The notes beneath the pieces are model-generated. The model searched no databases. It saw only the letters and a program-made list of their open reading frames with translations, and was not told the DNA's origin. A stretch of DNA of 64,000 nt from positions 5,701,347 through 5,765,346 of the forward strand of contig VXAI01000019.1 in NCBI GenBank assembly GCA_013399305.1, given 5' to 3'. A program made the position numbers and the translations under genes. Origin of the DNA: Rostratula benghalensis. Lineage: Eukaryota > Chordata > Aves > Charadriiformes > Rostratulidae. Positions 1-10,394 of this stretch are shown piece after piece. The first letter of the stretch is position 1; each line of letters begins with the position of its first letter.

Positions 1-243
1 GACAAGAGGAAATGGACTCAAGTTGCACCAGGGGAGGTTTAGATTGGAGATCAGGAAACATTTTCACACTGAAAGGGTTCTTAAGCACTGGAATGGGCAG
101 CCCAGGGAAGGGGTTGAGGCACCATCCCTGGAGGTTATTCAAAAGATAGGTAAACATAAGTGATTGGTGACATGGTTTATCAGAGTTGATGGTTGGACTA
201 GATGATCTCAAAGGTCCCTTCCAACCCAGACAATTCTAGGATT
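1..243 (+). mobile_element. CR1 LINE fragment, 3' end, cut by window edge
   Basis: This is the 3' end of a CR1 non-LTR retrotransposon in plus orientation. It shows the conserved block around 'ctggaatgggcagcccaggg' (about 99-118), the 'catccctggaggttattc' block and the terminal 'ggttggactagatgatctc' (191-209) followed by 'ccttccaaccc'. The 5' part lies outside the window. It shares the stretch 'aaaagataggtaaac' and 'gtgattggtgacatg' with the minus-strand element at 23589-24365, so both probably belong to one subfamily. Relative to that element it lacks about 25 bp near position 177. It is non-coding and presumably long dead. Confidence 0.9.
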
Positions 244-844
244 TCACATATGCCATACACATATATATATTATCAAGTTACACACGTAGCTACTCAGATA
301 CAATACACTAAGAAACTTCCCAGTGTAAGTAGATAAACAAATGAATGCATGAATGAAAAGTGCTTATTTTCAAATTTTAAACATTGCAGGTTTCCAAGCC
401 AAACATGAAAGCTGGGAATGTAACATATTGCTCTGAAAACACTGAATAAACCAGCAGAAAGGGGAAAGTTTGTTAAAAGCATAGTGTGATATGCCACAAT
501 TGGGACAAGTAGTTTTGCCAGTGTTTGAAAAGCAGCTGCACAACGACAACAAAAAAACAAAACCAACAACTAACCCTGCAACCAAACAAAGGTTTCTCTT
601 TGTCAGATGCCATTTCACATCATCTGATCTCGAGCAATCAAAAGAACAGCTCAATTATCTTAGCTTGCTTTCTCAAATCACGCTGGAGTAAGATCACAAC
701 TTGTAAGAAATGTAAGGAATATGTGGATGAATGTTTAGTGTTAACAACCATTTTATATTCAAACTGAAAAGGTAAAGCAGAACTAAGAGTACATTTAACA
801 TCTTTTCACTGATTTTATTTACAGTGTTTACTGGGGATAAAAAC

Positions 845-865
845 ATCCACGTAACATACGTGGAT
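845..865. repeat. Perfect 9-bp inverted repeat, 3-nt spacer
   Basis: The arm 'atccacgta' (845-853) and its exact reverse complement 'tacgtggat' (857-865) are separated by 'aca'. Each arm contains an ACGTG core of the kind bound by bHLH-PAS factors. Whether it is a binding site or a chance palindrome cannot be told here. Confidence 0.85.
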
Positions 866-1801
866 TTACTATTAGTATACCACAATTCTCCAGTTGCCTT
901 TCAGATATACTAATACTGGTCTCAAAGAACCCCTCAATCTAACCCCCCTATTTTGTACCAAAGGATTCCACAGCTACAAAGACATTGAAGAGTCTCTTCT
1001 TCCATGAAAAAGGCTTAAGAAAAACTGGGGATGACAGAGGCTTCTCTCTTCTCTTCTCTTCTTCAGTGACTTTCATGAAGTTCTACTGTTCATTAACTGA
1101 CCTGCCCAGGGGGGAACAGGCTGTTTTCTGGACAACTGACCAACTAACAGCACTTAAAAGGAATCATCTCAAATACAACCCATCTTTCACATCCCATCAC
1201 TCCCTGCAGAAGAAGAGCAAATGATGCCACAGTCCTGAAAGCTTTAACTGAGGAATTGCATGGATAAGTGTACTTTTCTCGTTTGTCTAGTGTTTGGTTT
1301 TAATCAAAAAACTTTCTGTCAAAACAAACTGGGAAGTTGATGGCAATGTGATTCTGTTCCTGTACCACAACATTCACTAATTTCAGTTATTCAAAGAGAG
1401 CCTAACTAGCTTGAAAAAATAAATACATTGGTAAGGAACAAACAATCACATAATAAATAACATTAAATAAAATACTAAAAAAGAAGAGGGAAATAAAACA
1501 GAGGCTAAGAGGAGAACAGCATTTTCAAGGGAGGAAAGCAATCCACGGACAGAAATCTCCTTTAATAACCACGTTTGCCAGAAAGCATGGGATTAATTAT
1601 TGATCCAATATACATAATGTATTCACAGACCTCAAATAACAGACTTTACTACCTGGCATTTCAGGGACAGTTGTTGAAGTACACTGATTGTAAGCATAAA
1701 TGTTCATATTATGAAACAGGCAGATGGTCTGCTTCACCAGAAACATTGCAGTCTGACATTTGTTATCAATTGTACTGATTTAATACTAATGAGAGTAAAT
1801 G

Positions 1802-1828
1802 GAGACAGATTTGCAAAAAATCTGTCTC
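1802..1828. repeat. Perfect 11-bp stem with 5-nt loop
   Basis: 'gagacagattt' (1802-1812) is followed by loop 'gcaaa' (1813-1817) and then the exact reverse complement 'aaatctgtctc' (1818-1828). A G-T pair at 1801/1829 would extend the stem in RNA. It is too short for a microRNA precursor. No U-run follows and no gene is adjacent, so I assign no function. Confidence 0.9.
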
Positions 1829-2259
1829 TCAGGAAGATGTATGTGTGCCTTTAAAAAAAATCTTTTAGTTCAGATAGATCATACCAAGAGGAATAATGAT
1901 AAATTTTAATATACAGCACCACTCCTGACATTTGCGCAGAGCTTTCAGGCCAGTAACCAAAACCTACAACTACAGGAGAATAAATTTATTGAGGGGGAAA
2001 AAAAAAAGCAGAAGTAGTGCTTCAGGATCTCTGCCATAGCAACAATCAAATAAATTAAGATTAAACTTACTTTTTATGATATTATAAAATACTATTAAAC
2101 CCATTACCAAGCCTTTTATTCACATGAAGGGCGATCACAAGATAAGCACAGCAAAGGGTGTGCTCTCAGATGCTGAGGTGCTGGTGCTGGGCAAAGTGTC
2201 CTTGGTGAGCAGGGGAAGGGACAGAGGCCACCAGGCTCCCACCACCATGACCCGTGCCG

Positions 2260-2930
2260 TCTCTGCAGAGAGTGACCTGGGAGTCCTGGTGGGCAACGAA
2301 TTGCCCATGAGGAAGCAACGTGCCCTTGTGGTCAAGAAGGCCAATGGTCTCTTGGGTTGCATTTAAAAAAGCGTGGGCAGAAGGTCAAGGACATCACTCT
2401 CCCCCTCAACTCTACCCTGTTGAGGCCACATCTAGAGCATTGGATCCAGTTCTGGGCTCCCCAGTTCAAGAAGGACAAGGAACTGCTGGAGAGGGTACAG
2501 CAGTGGGCTACAAAACGATCAAGGGACTGAAGTATCTCTCTGATGAGGAAAGGCTGAGAGACCTGGGGCTGTTTAGCCTGGAGAAGGGAAGACTGAGGGT
2601 GGAACTCATCAATGCTTATCAATATCTAGAGGGCAGGAGTCAAGAAGATGGGGTCAGTGGGGCCTAATGACAGGACAAGGGGCACTGAGCACAAACAGGA
2701 ATTCAGGAAATTCCATCCGAACATGCAGAAAAACTTCTTCACTTTGAGGGTGGCAGAGCCCTGGCAGAGGCTGCCCAGAGAGGTGGTGGAGTCTCCTTCT
2801 CTGGAGACATTCAAACCCCACCTAGACACCTTCCTGTGCAACCTGCTGTGGGTGGTCCTGCTCTGGCAGGGGGTTGGACTGGATGATCTCCAGAGGTCCC
2901 TTCCAAATCCTGCCGTTCTGTGGTTGTGTG
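2260..2930 (+). mobile_element. CR1 LINE fragment with decayed reverse-transcriptase C-terminus
   Basis: This is a long 5'-truncated CR1 in plus orientation, carrying the C-terminal part of the ORF2 polyprotein and the 3' UTR. The peptide 'SDLGVLVGNELPM' is readable near 2270-2310. 'LSDEERLRDLGLFSLEKGRL' follows near 2540-2600 in a second frame. '[20 protein letters not shown]' lies near 2730-2790 in a third. The match therefore runs across at least two frameshifts, so this is a pseudogenic copy. The 3' end is 'ggttggactggatgatctcc' plus a degenerate 'gttctgtggttgtgtg' octamer tail. The 5' boundary is uncertain; related sequence may reach back to about 2165. The open frame on the opposite strand (2626-3237, 203 aa) is only antisense of this element and its flank. 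Confidence 0.93.
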
Positions 2931-5885
2931 AAGCCAAGCTGGGGTCTGGGGAGCAGCCTGCCCCATCACTGGCTGCATTAGCGACAACGATGCAAGCCAG
3001 AAACCCACACTGATGATCACCAAACAATGAGCATAAATGATCAGCACTTTCTCCAGCCCAACACTTCCCCTTAGATGTGCTCGACTGTATGTAATTACTT
3101 TGGGGCTGAAGTGGGTACTGCGGCAAGTGCTTGCTTTGACACTGTTTCTCCAGAATCATTAAGGCTGTGTTTCTCATAATGAAGAAGTGGTGGAAGTGTT
3201 TTGTTAGCCTGCCCATGGTTCTGTGAAGAGACCACATTTGTACCTCTGAGATTTCTCTTGTTATGAATAACGATAAAGCACACTGCGTCTCAAAAGCATC
3301 TTCTCAAAGGCAAGTTAACAACAAACACTGCTCACTTGCAAAAACGTGCTGAAAGATGGTCAAGGCACTATTTTAGAAGTCATTTTTAAATTTAAATGGG
3401 GTGCTGTCTGATAAGAGGGGAGTGTGGCAGGTCATTTAGCAAACTGGTGACCCTCACCCCATCGCCTGCACTGCTGATGGTTCCCCCAGAGCACTGGCAC
3501 TTCTCCATGGACATCCAGAGTTTACTCAAGCCGCTCAGGGAACCAGGGCAGTTTAAGACTGCTGTGTAACAGCACAGCATTACCTTAAACTGAAATGAAA
3601 TAATTGAATTGCGTCTGAAACGCCAAACCCCAGAGAACTGATTCAGGCAGAGTAGCAGTGAAGGCCTGGATTTCTTCTTTTAGAGGCAGAACTGGAAATG
3701 CTGTTGTTCACTCGCTATTTCACTGAAAGCCAATGCCTGAGGACAGATTACTATGGCTTTTATTGTGAAGTAAAAATATATTTGTTTCTAATCATCCATA
3801 TACTATATCAAATTAATACATGAGATAAAGAAAGAGGTGTTAAAAAATGAGACTTTTGACCAACTCTGTAGGCCATTGACAGAAAATAGATTTTATTGGG
3901 TTTTTTTAATTGCTTGGGACCATTGATTTCAGCCAAGATATTCTGTCCCTATGTACTGCAGGTCAGGCATTAAGTATTACATTTTCCCAATTTTGTAACA
4001 GTTTATATCAAGAATACGGTCATTGCCAACAACTTCTAAAATAAGATTACACCAAAATTCTATTCTTTGCACAGATTGCTGTATTAGCATACTGCAAAAA
4101 TATGTAGAGTACTGTACTTCAAGCTGAGATAAAAATGCCTCTGGTATAAAGTCAAGAAAATTTGAAGCAAAGTCAGCGGTACACACTGTAACACACTTTC
4201 TCTGAGGCTTCTATATTGGAACACAAAACACAAATTAACTGTCATGTTTAAGCAATTATCTCCTATCAAAACGATCAAAAACCTAATTTACACAAGAGAT
4301 ACAGTGGATGCATTTCCAATTCTCCCTCTAGCTTCCCCAAGACAGTGTAACTGATCTACACTAATGCACTCACTCATTTTATATAGGTGGGGTGGGGAGA
4401 AAAGCGGGGTTTAAAAAAATTAGTGTTAAATAAATGGAAGAAGTGTGATCTTGCCTGTAAGGGACAGCCTGGAAATACAGAGGATACTTCAGTGCATGTT
4501 TTTACATATTGGGGTAGTGCTTCAGATCAACATCCTGTTTTTTCATACACTTTTTTTTTTTTCTCCTCATAGAAAACTGATAGCACAAATGGGTACTACG
4601 TGATTTTTCAAACCAGCTTCTCACAGGCCAAGGGAAGAACTAAGCAGACGGAGCACATTTTGGACTCTGAGTTTCTCCACCTCTTCTTTCTTGCTAGACA
4701 ATCTTGTGGGTCTACAACAGTGAAAACTTGATTCACTTTTTTTTTTTTTCCTTTTAAATACAGGGCTGGGTCTCATTTGTAAAACTGTAATACTTTAAAG
4801 TGATTTTTTTTTATAATAAATTAACACACACACGCATATACTTTGAATACTCCTGTGTGCTAGATGCAAATTCCACTGAAATCCATTGCAAACACCAGAG
4901 CCTAATTTTTAAAAAGTGCCTGAAAAGGCATAATATACAAAAGAACAAAGTCTTTTTGTAACTAAAAATATACCTCCTGGAGATCTGAACTACTTTTCCT
5001 ATTATTTGTTTTTTTGTTTTGTTTTGCACAGTCCCTTTGTACATAGAATCTCACAGCCTTCTATTACCATTGGCATTGAACTCAGGGTTTTTTGAGTAAG
5101 GAACACAATATAATGGAGAACTTCTATTCCAAAAATCAAAAAACAGGATTCTTTATAAATGGTGTCTTTAAAAAGAACTGGGCACTTAGACATTGTCATA
5201 TGCCAGGCAGTAATTTTTTTTTTTTAATGGCTGAAGAGAGACAATAAGCTTTGGCTTTTTTTCCTTCTTTTTTCTTTTTAATGCTATTGCTTTTTTTGAT
5301 TGTTTGTTTGTTCTAAAAAAGAGGGTAAGGGTTGGGCAAACAAGGTAATTCTTGCCCCCCAACCCTTTCACTGCTGTGGCCGTCCACCACATGAAGCAGT
5401 GATTGGCAAATCTGAAGATCCTGCATCGTCTAGAAGAGTGTGGTGCAGTGTTGTATGAAAATACTGGGGGAGCCAGCACACCATTTTGTATGCTTTCAGC
5501 TCTGGTTTTGGTTAGAAGCTAAAAGTGTGCTCATTGACACAAAGGCAACATTAAAATAGGTTGTCTTCTCTAGAAACCAAAAGGAATAACTAAAATCCCC
5601 AAACACCACAGTATATTTTACTTATGCCAGTTAGTAAAAGGTTAAGAAACCAAAATCATTGCTCTGAAATGCATTTGTTTTCCTTCTAGGGGTAAAATCT
5701 ATTTCTAACGCCCAAATGACAGTTGGTTCCTGGTCAGAAAACCAGGATCCTTTTGTTCTAATACCGAGATACACTTGAACCACCCTCCTTGGAGGCGCAG
5801 ACGTGAGCAGCATACCGACGAGCAGTGGGCAGGTACTCAAACAAATGCTTGTGAAACTGGGAGCAAACACTCATAGTGGGATCAG
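2931..5885. other. AT-rich unique DNA, T- and GT-rich tracts
   Basis: No gene is visible. Simple sequence includes T-runs near 4549-4562, 4738-4750 and 5214-5225, a short CA run near 4825-4834, and a T/G tract at 5007-5027. A G-rich patch at 4387-4409 has three runs of four G. None of the open frames, all under 100 aa, resembles a known protein. Confidence 0.7.
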
Positions 5886-6130
5886 GGACTGGTAGGAGTT
5901 AGAAGGGATCTCTGGAGATCATCCAGTCCAACCTCCTGCCAGAGCAGGTCCACCCAGAGCAGGTTGCACAGGAACACGTCCAGGTGGGTTTGAATGTCTC
6001 CAGAGAAGGAGACTCCACCACCTCTCTGGGCAGCCTCTGCCAGGGCTCTGCCACCCTCCAGGTGAAGAAGTTCCTCCTCACGTTCAGCTTTTGCTTTGGA
6101 CAGACAATGGCACTTTTGTCCACAGTCCCC
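5886..6130 (-). mobile_element. CR1 LINE fragment, 3' end
   Basis: On the plus strand this reads as reverse-complement CR1: 'gatctctggagatcatccag', 'tccaacctcctgccagagca', then 'caggaacacgtccaggtggg' and 'ggagactccaccacctctct'. Read on the minus strand, the peptide 'RNFFTWRVAEPWQRLPREVV' matches the conserved C-terminal CR1 frame. It has lost the usual 'tcatagaat' octamer tail at 5886. The 5' side, beyond about 6090, degrades quickly and its limit is approximate. Confidence 0.9.
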
Positions 6131-8043
6131 AAGGACTTCCCTTGGCCCATAAAGTTCCTTGAAGAAAGATAAACCTGGAAGGAGGTGGTTCTGGGCAAAC
6201 AACAGTTAAAAGTTCTGAAACACGAAAGAAAAAGTTCCCATAGACTTCTTAAATTCCTTCACACTTCACTGACTTAATACACAGCAAATTAGTTATGACA
6301 ATCTGTGGTTAACTTTCACTGCCTTCTCCAAATACAGAAGGCTCAATTTTGAAATCCGATCAATATTCATACCATCTTACAGACCAAGCTAATTGCTAAA
6401 AATGCTGCCATATATTCCTCGAGACATTTCTGAGGAACAATTTCAGCATTTGCTACCCAACGTGGATCAATCTCCTGTTTGCGAATATTGATGCCTGTTA
6501 ATGGAAGTATTACATTGTTAGAAGGGTTTCAAAGTGACTTGTACCAAGCATGTAAACAGGATAAAAATAGAACTGAACATATCCTAATGAAACCATGAAG
6601 GCGTAATTTAGATACATGCACAAAAGTATTTTTTTGCCTTTCAGAAAGAGAATTATTAAACCAACAAAAGAGTCACATACAAAAAAAAAAAACCAAAAAA
6701 AAAAAAAAGCAGCTTTAACAAAGGACTGACTTTGAATAGTTTTAAAGAAATATCGGGACTATGTAGCTTTGCAGCAGTAAGGTACATATCACAAGCACAT
6801 ACTCTTGAAATTTTGCTATGTAATTTTAGAAAGGAGATGGAGCAGCCCTCAGATTAGATGCATAATCAAGAACGAACGGTGCAGACACAAAAAGCTAATA
6901 AAAATCTGGGCAAAGACAACTGAAGTCCATCGTACATTTTCTGTATTCTTTCCCTGAGACCCCTTGCCTAGATTAGTGTCTATAATCCTGAAAAAAACTC
7001 TGGGTTTTGCACACTAAGAGCACATGCACGTCAAACGCTGTCACCTTCTAATCCAGAAATCTGCATGTGGATTTCTATAATAGGATTAAGGCAAGGTTTG
7101 GAGTTTGGGATTTTTTGGGGGTTTGTTGTTTTTTTTTTAAACAAAGTTTTACACAAGTATAAACGCAGATGAGCCCTGAAAGCAGGAACCCTGCGTTCCA
7201 CCCCATCTGCCCAGGTCTGTGCCACCCCTCCTCCTTATCCCCTCCCAAAGTTTGTGGTTTTCCCCTGCATTAAATACTCATTTCCACCAAGTCAGTTTTA
7301 ACTGGGATCTGTTCCCTCTCTCTGCACCCACCCGCTGTGACTCCCGTGGAGGCTGCAATACACACACCAGCTGGAAAACGTCACATTATCATACTGGTCT
7401 GAGGCTTGTGTCTTACAGAGAATGCTAAACAGAGATTTATTCAAAGGTAGGGAAGCTGAACAAGACGGTAGCTGTTGGCAAAAATATACTTAGATTCATA
7501 TATTTGCCACTGAAATCTGAACACAGGAGTGAAAAGCAGAGGATGGAGGGAATAAAAAATAATTTAATGGCTGACCAGGAAAAAAGTGCACCTTGGGAAC
7601 AGGGACTGTGGAAAACAAGCCCACGAAAGCTGCCAGCAACTGTCCACATATATTTTCCTCTTCACACTGTAAAAGGTGAGACAATATCATCATTTTCTCC
7701 CTGCTGAAAGGCCACTAGAAGTCTGCTGCGATGAAAACCCTTTGAGAGAAGGGAGTTTTAAGTGGGTGGAATTACAGGGACCCAGTGGGTGCATCTCTGA
7801 TTGATATAAACCTGAACTTCCTCAACGCTAATGTATCTTCAGGTCTCATCATGTATATGAATTCATAAAGGGAATTGAAGGGACTCCACAGTTCTAACAG
7901 AAATCAGATATATCCATTATGTAGCATCCTCTGCCTGAAAGGCAAAGTCTTCTTATCTAGAAAAAAATATCTCAAGTTATGTTTTATGTTGTCCAGTCAC
8001 TGTAATTATTGCAGTGACTTCCCTTTCCCTTTTACTAGAGGAA

Positions 8044-8070
8044 AATAATAATAATAATATTAATAATATT
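8044..8070. repeat. (AAT)n microsatellite, interrupted
   Basis: Five or so AAT units are followed by an interrupted 'attaataatatt' tail. This is ordinary simple sequence. Confidence 0.85.
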
Positions 8071-9709
8071 CCATAATCTTATTGGGTTCTTTAAGGAGAA
8101 AAGACATCCTGGTGCCATCTGATTGTTTTAGCCTGATTTTTCCCGGAAGCTAATGTTATTATGAGAAGACTAAACACAAAATCCTAACATTTGGACCACG
8201 CTGTCCAAGTTCTATCGAATTTGGCAAAATGCTAGACGTCTTTGATATGAATTTTATAGAAGTTAGAGACTTTGGAGAAAAATAAGACCCAGTGCAGTGA
8301 CTCGAGGGAAAAGCCACCACAGCTTTATCCCCTTTTTGCCTGGAGAGATGGCAATCCAGCAGCTAATCAGAATTCAGCTACTCTCTGTCAAAACTACAAG
8401 GATGGCGTTCCTAGCCCGACCAAAACCCATCGAGAACGCTGAATGGAATGGCAGGTGTTGGAGATGTGGCAGAGAACTGGGCACCTGGCACCAGGAACTA
8501 AAATAAATGGGGAATGAACCTAGAAGAAATGCAGTTTTCAGGTCTGCAACTCATAGAACAGCCTGATTCATGTTTATGGAGTATGCTCGAGCTGCAGTAT
8601 TTAAGGGGGAAAAAAAAAAACAACAACCAAACCACAAGCAAAACAACACTTGAACAGCCAATACATATAAAACACGCTCATGGATAATTTGAGTTAAGTC
8701 AATACCAATTAAATAAAAGGGATGAAAACCACTGCAATCATTATTGTGACTGGGTAGCCTTAACTATCCTGGTAGCATGCAATATAACAAGGTAGATTTG
8801 TGCTGAGGTGCCTAAACAAAAGACAGAGCAGATCTCTTTTTGTCAAAACGCCTGAGTAATATGATAAGCATTGAAAAAGAACAGTGAAAAAAACCTCCCA
8901 CCCTTTATTCTTCACACAAACAGACATTATTTGTAGATGTCAGGCCCACGCTCACCCTGTTCAAGCCCTGGCTCTCCAAGTAGATCCTATCCCCCCCCCA
9001 AGAAGTAAATATCAGTGAAAGAAGCAAGAACTCCAATAAAATAAGAAACAGAATAACTGATACCCCTCCCAAAATCTGAAGCAGATGTAAATTATTCTTG
9101 ACTCATATTGTAAATTGCTTGTCCACGACAAGCTTTCAGAGTAACGTAACAAGGAAAAAAAAATAAAAATGTTTTTCGATCACTCCCATCCATCATCTTG
9201 GTAAACAAGTAAAATGTATACCCTTGCCATCTGCTAGCTATTAGTCTGTGTAATCGTAAAATATCATGTAATGTAATCATAAAAAACACTATTATTACCT
9301 ACTCTTTCAATTTATAAGCAAATATTTCTATCTGACAAATGATTTTGTGCTAGCATGGGGCTTGAACCTTCCGCGCTGCTTACCATCAATCTACTCATCC
9401 ACCTGAGGTAAGTCTGCCTCCCCATCGCTCCTCCTACGAGGGGAAAAGGCTCCACGTGGCACTACTCGATCCCATCCCACAAGAAATGATGCGAAGAGAA
9501 GGGGCAGGAAACGATCCAGCTTGTCAAGGACCTCAGCAGTTCAAAAATAAGAGCTACGAGACGGCCGCCGCTCTGGTTGAGACAGAGGTAGGTGCCACCA
9601 GGACAGGAGAGAATCCTCATTTCTGAGATCTTTGCTCCCTGGACCATATTCTACTGAGTTTTGATATTTGCCATTCAACATATATGTATGAGAAAGAGCC
9701 CTAGAAAAG

Positions 9710-9732
9710 TTACAAATTTCTCAAATTTGTAA
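9710..9732. repeat. 10-bp perfect stem, 3-nt loop, beside assembly gap
   Basis: 'ttacaaattt' (9710-9719), loop 'ctc', then 'aaatttgtaa' (9723-9732). The N run starts eight bases later. Beyond the gap, 'aaatttacaa' at 9833-9842 is nearly an inverted copy of the same motif. Confidence 0.85.
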
Positions 9733-9740
9733 TTTTAAAT

Positions 9741-9825
9741 NNNNNNNNNNNNNNNNNNNNNNNNNNNNNNNNNNNNNNNNNNNNNNNNNNNNNNNNNNNN
9801 NNNNNNNNNNNNNNNNNNNNNNNNN
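9741..9825. other. Assembly gap, 85 N
   Basis: These are undetermined bases. Both sides are AT-rich and carry related inverted motifs, suggesting a structure or simple repeat that did not assemble. The true length is unknown. Confidence 0.99.
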
Positions 9826-10190
9826 AAAAAATAAATTTACAATCAAAACTATGCATTAGACAGCAGACACTGGAATGAGCAACTCCAGGAGGGAAACGGG
9901 TAACATTTTTCTAGTGATATGTATCACTAAAACAACTTTAAACAATGGTCTCATTCCTAGTCATTTCCCAATAAACTGAAAAGCCAAGGTCACAAAGTGA
10001 CATTTGCTCTTTTCACCAGCTCAGAGAACTTGCCAGAGTTATTACACCATCAGACCAAGCACAACCCGGTTCTACAGCTTCGACTTCTGTTTCTCACTAA
10101 GTATTTTCCATCTGTGGCATAAAAAAATCAGGGAAGACTCTGCTTAAGTGGAATCTGTTCCCCCCAGGGAAATGCCCAAGGCAAAGATAA

Positions 10191-10394
10191 GGGTGTGAGT
10201 GAGACACAAGCCACCACTGCAGGTACAGGTGACTCCTGTTGGGGTGTGAGTGAGACACAAGCCACCACTGCAGGTACAGGTGACTCCTGTTGGGGTGTGA
10301 GTGAGATACAAGCCACCACTGCAGGTACAGGTGACTCCTGTTGGGATGTGAGTGAGATACAAGCCACCACTGCAGGTACGGGTGACTCCTGTTG
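10191..10394. repeat. Minisatellite, four 51-bp tandem copies
   Basis: There are four head-to-tail copies at 10191-10241, 10242-10292, 10293-10343 and 10344-10394. Copies 1 and 2 are identical. Copy 3 differs at one base (gacaca to gataca). Copy 4 has that change plus a change in its first bases and one in 'ggtacg'. The unit begins 'gggtgtgagtgagacacaag' and ends 'gactcctgttg'. Because 51 is a multiple of three, open frames run through the array in four of the six frames; the longest (155 aa, minus strand, 10097-10564) repeats a 17-residue unit rich in S, H and W. I read these frames as a by-product of unit length, not a gene. There are no spacers, so it is not a CRISPR array. Confidence 0.97.

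Larger units (their letters stand above)
244..2259. other. AT-rich unique DNA with two perfect hairpins
   Basis: I see no gene here. The stretch holds a CTTCT-rich pyrimidine run at 1041-1063 ending in an AG, which looks like a 3' splice site but leads into no recognisable exon. There are perfect inverted repeats at 845-865 and 1802-1828 and several short A-runs. The open frames (for example 985-1224) match no protein family I know. Confidence 0.7.
6131..9740. other. Unique AT-rich DNA up to assembly gap
   Basis: No gene was recognised. It contains two A-runs at 6681-6709, an (AAT)n run at 8044-8070, an A/C tract at 8610-8648 and nine consecutive C at 8991-8999. The 9440-9650 segment is richer in GC but shows no family resemblance. 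A perfect inverted repeat sits at 9710-9732 just before the gap. Confidence 0.65.

Noticed and set aside
1041..1066. Strong polypyrimidine tract plus AG, resembling a 3' splice site
   Set aside because: The downstream sequence shows no recognisable exon and no matching donor. Such sites are common by chance.
2626..3237. 203-aa open frame on the minus strand
   Set aside because: It lies largely antisense to the CR1 copy at 2260-2930. The real CR1 reading direction is plus, and no family matches the antisense product.
9340..9400. tRNA-like box B ('ggttcaagcc' on the minus strand)
   Set aside because: The box A candidate is poor, the spacing is too short and no cloverleaf can be drawn.
10191..10394. 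CRISPR array
   Set aside because: The copies are contiguous with no unique spacers, and the host is a vertebrate.
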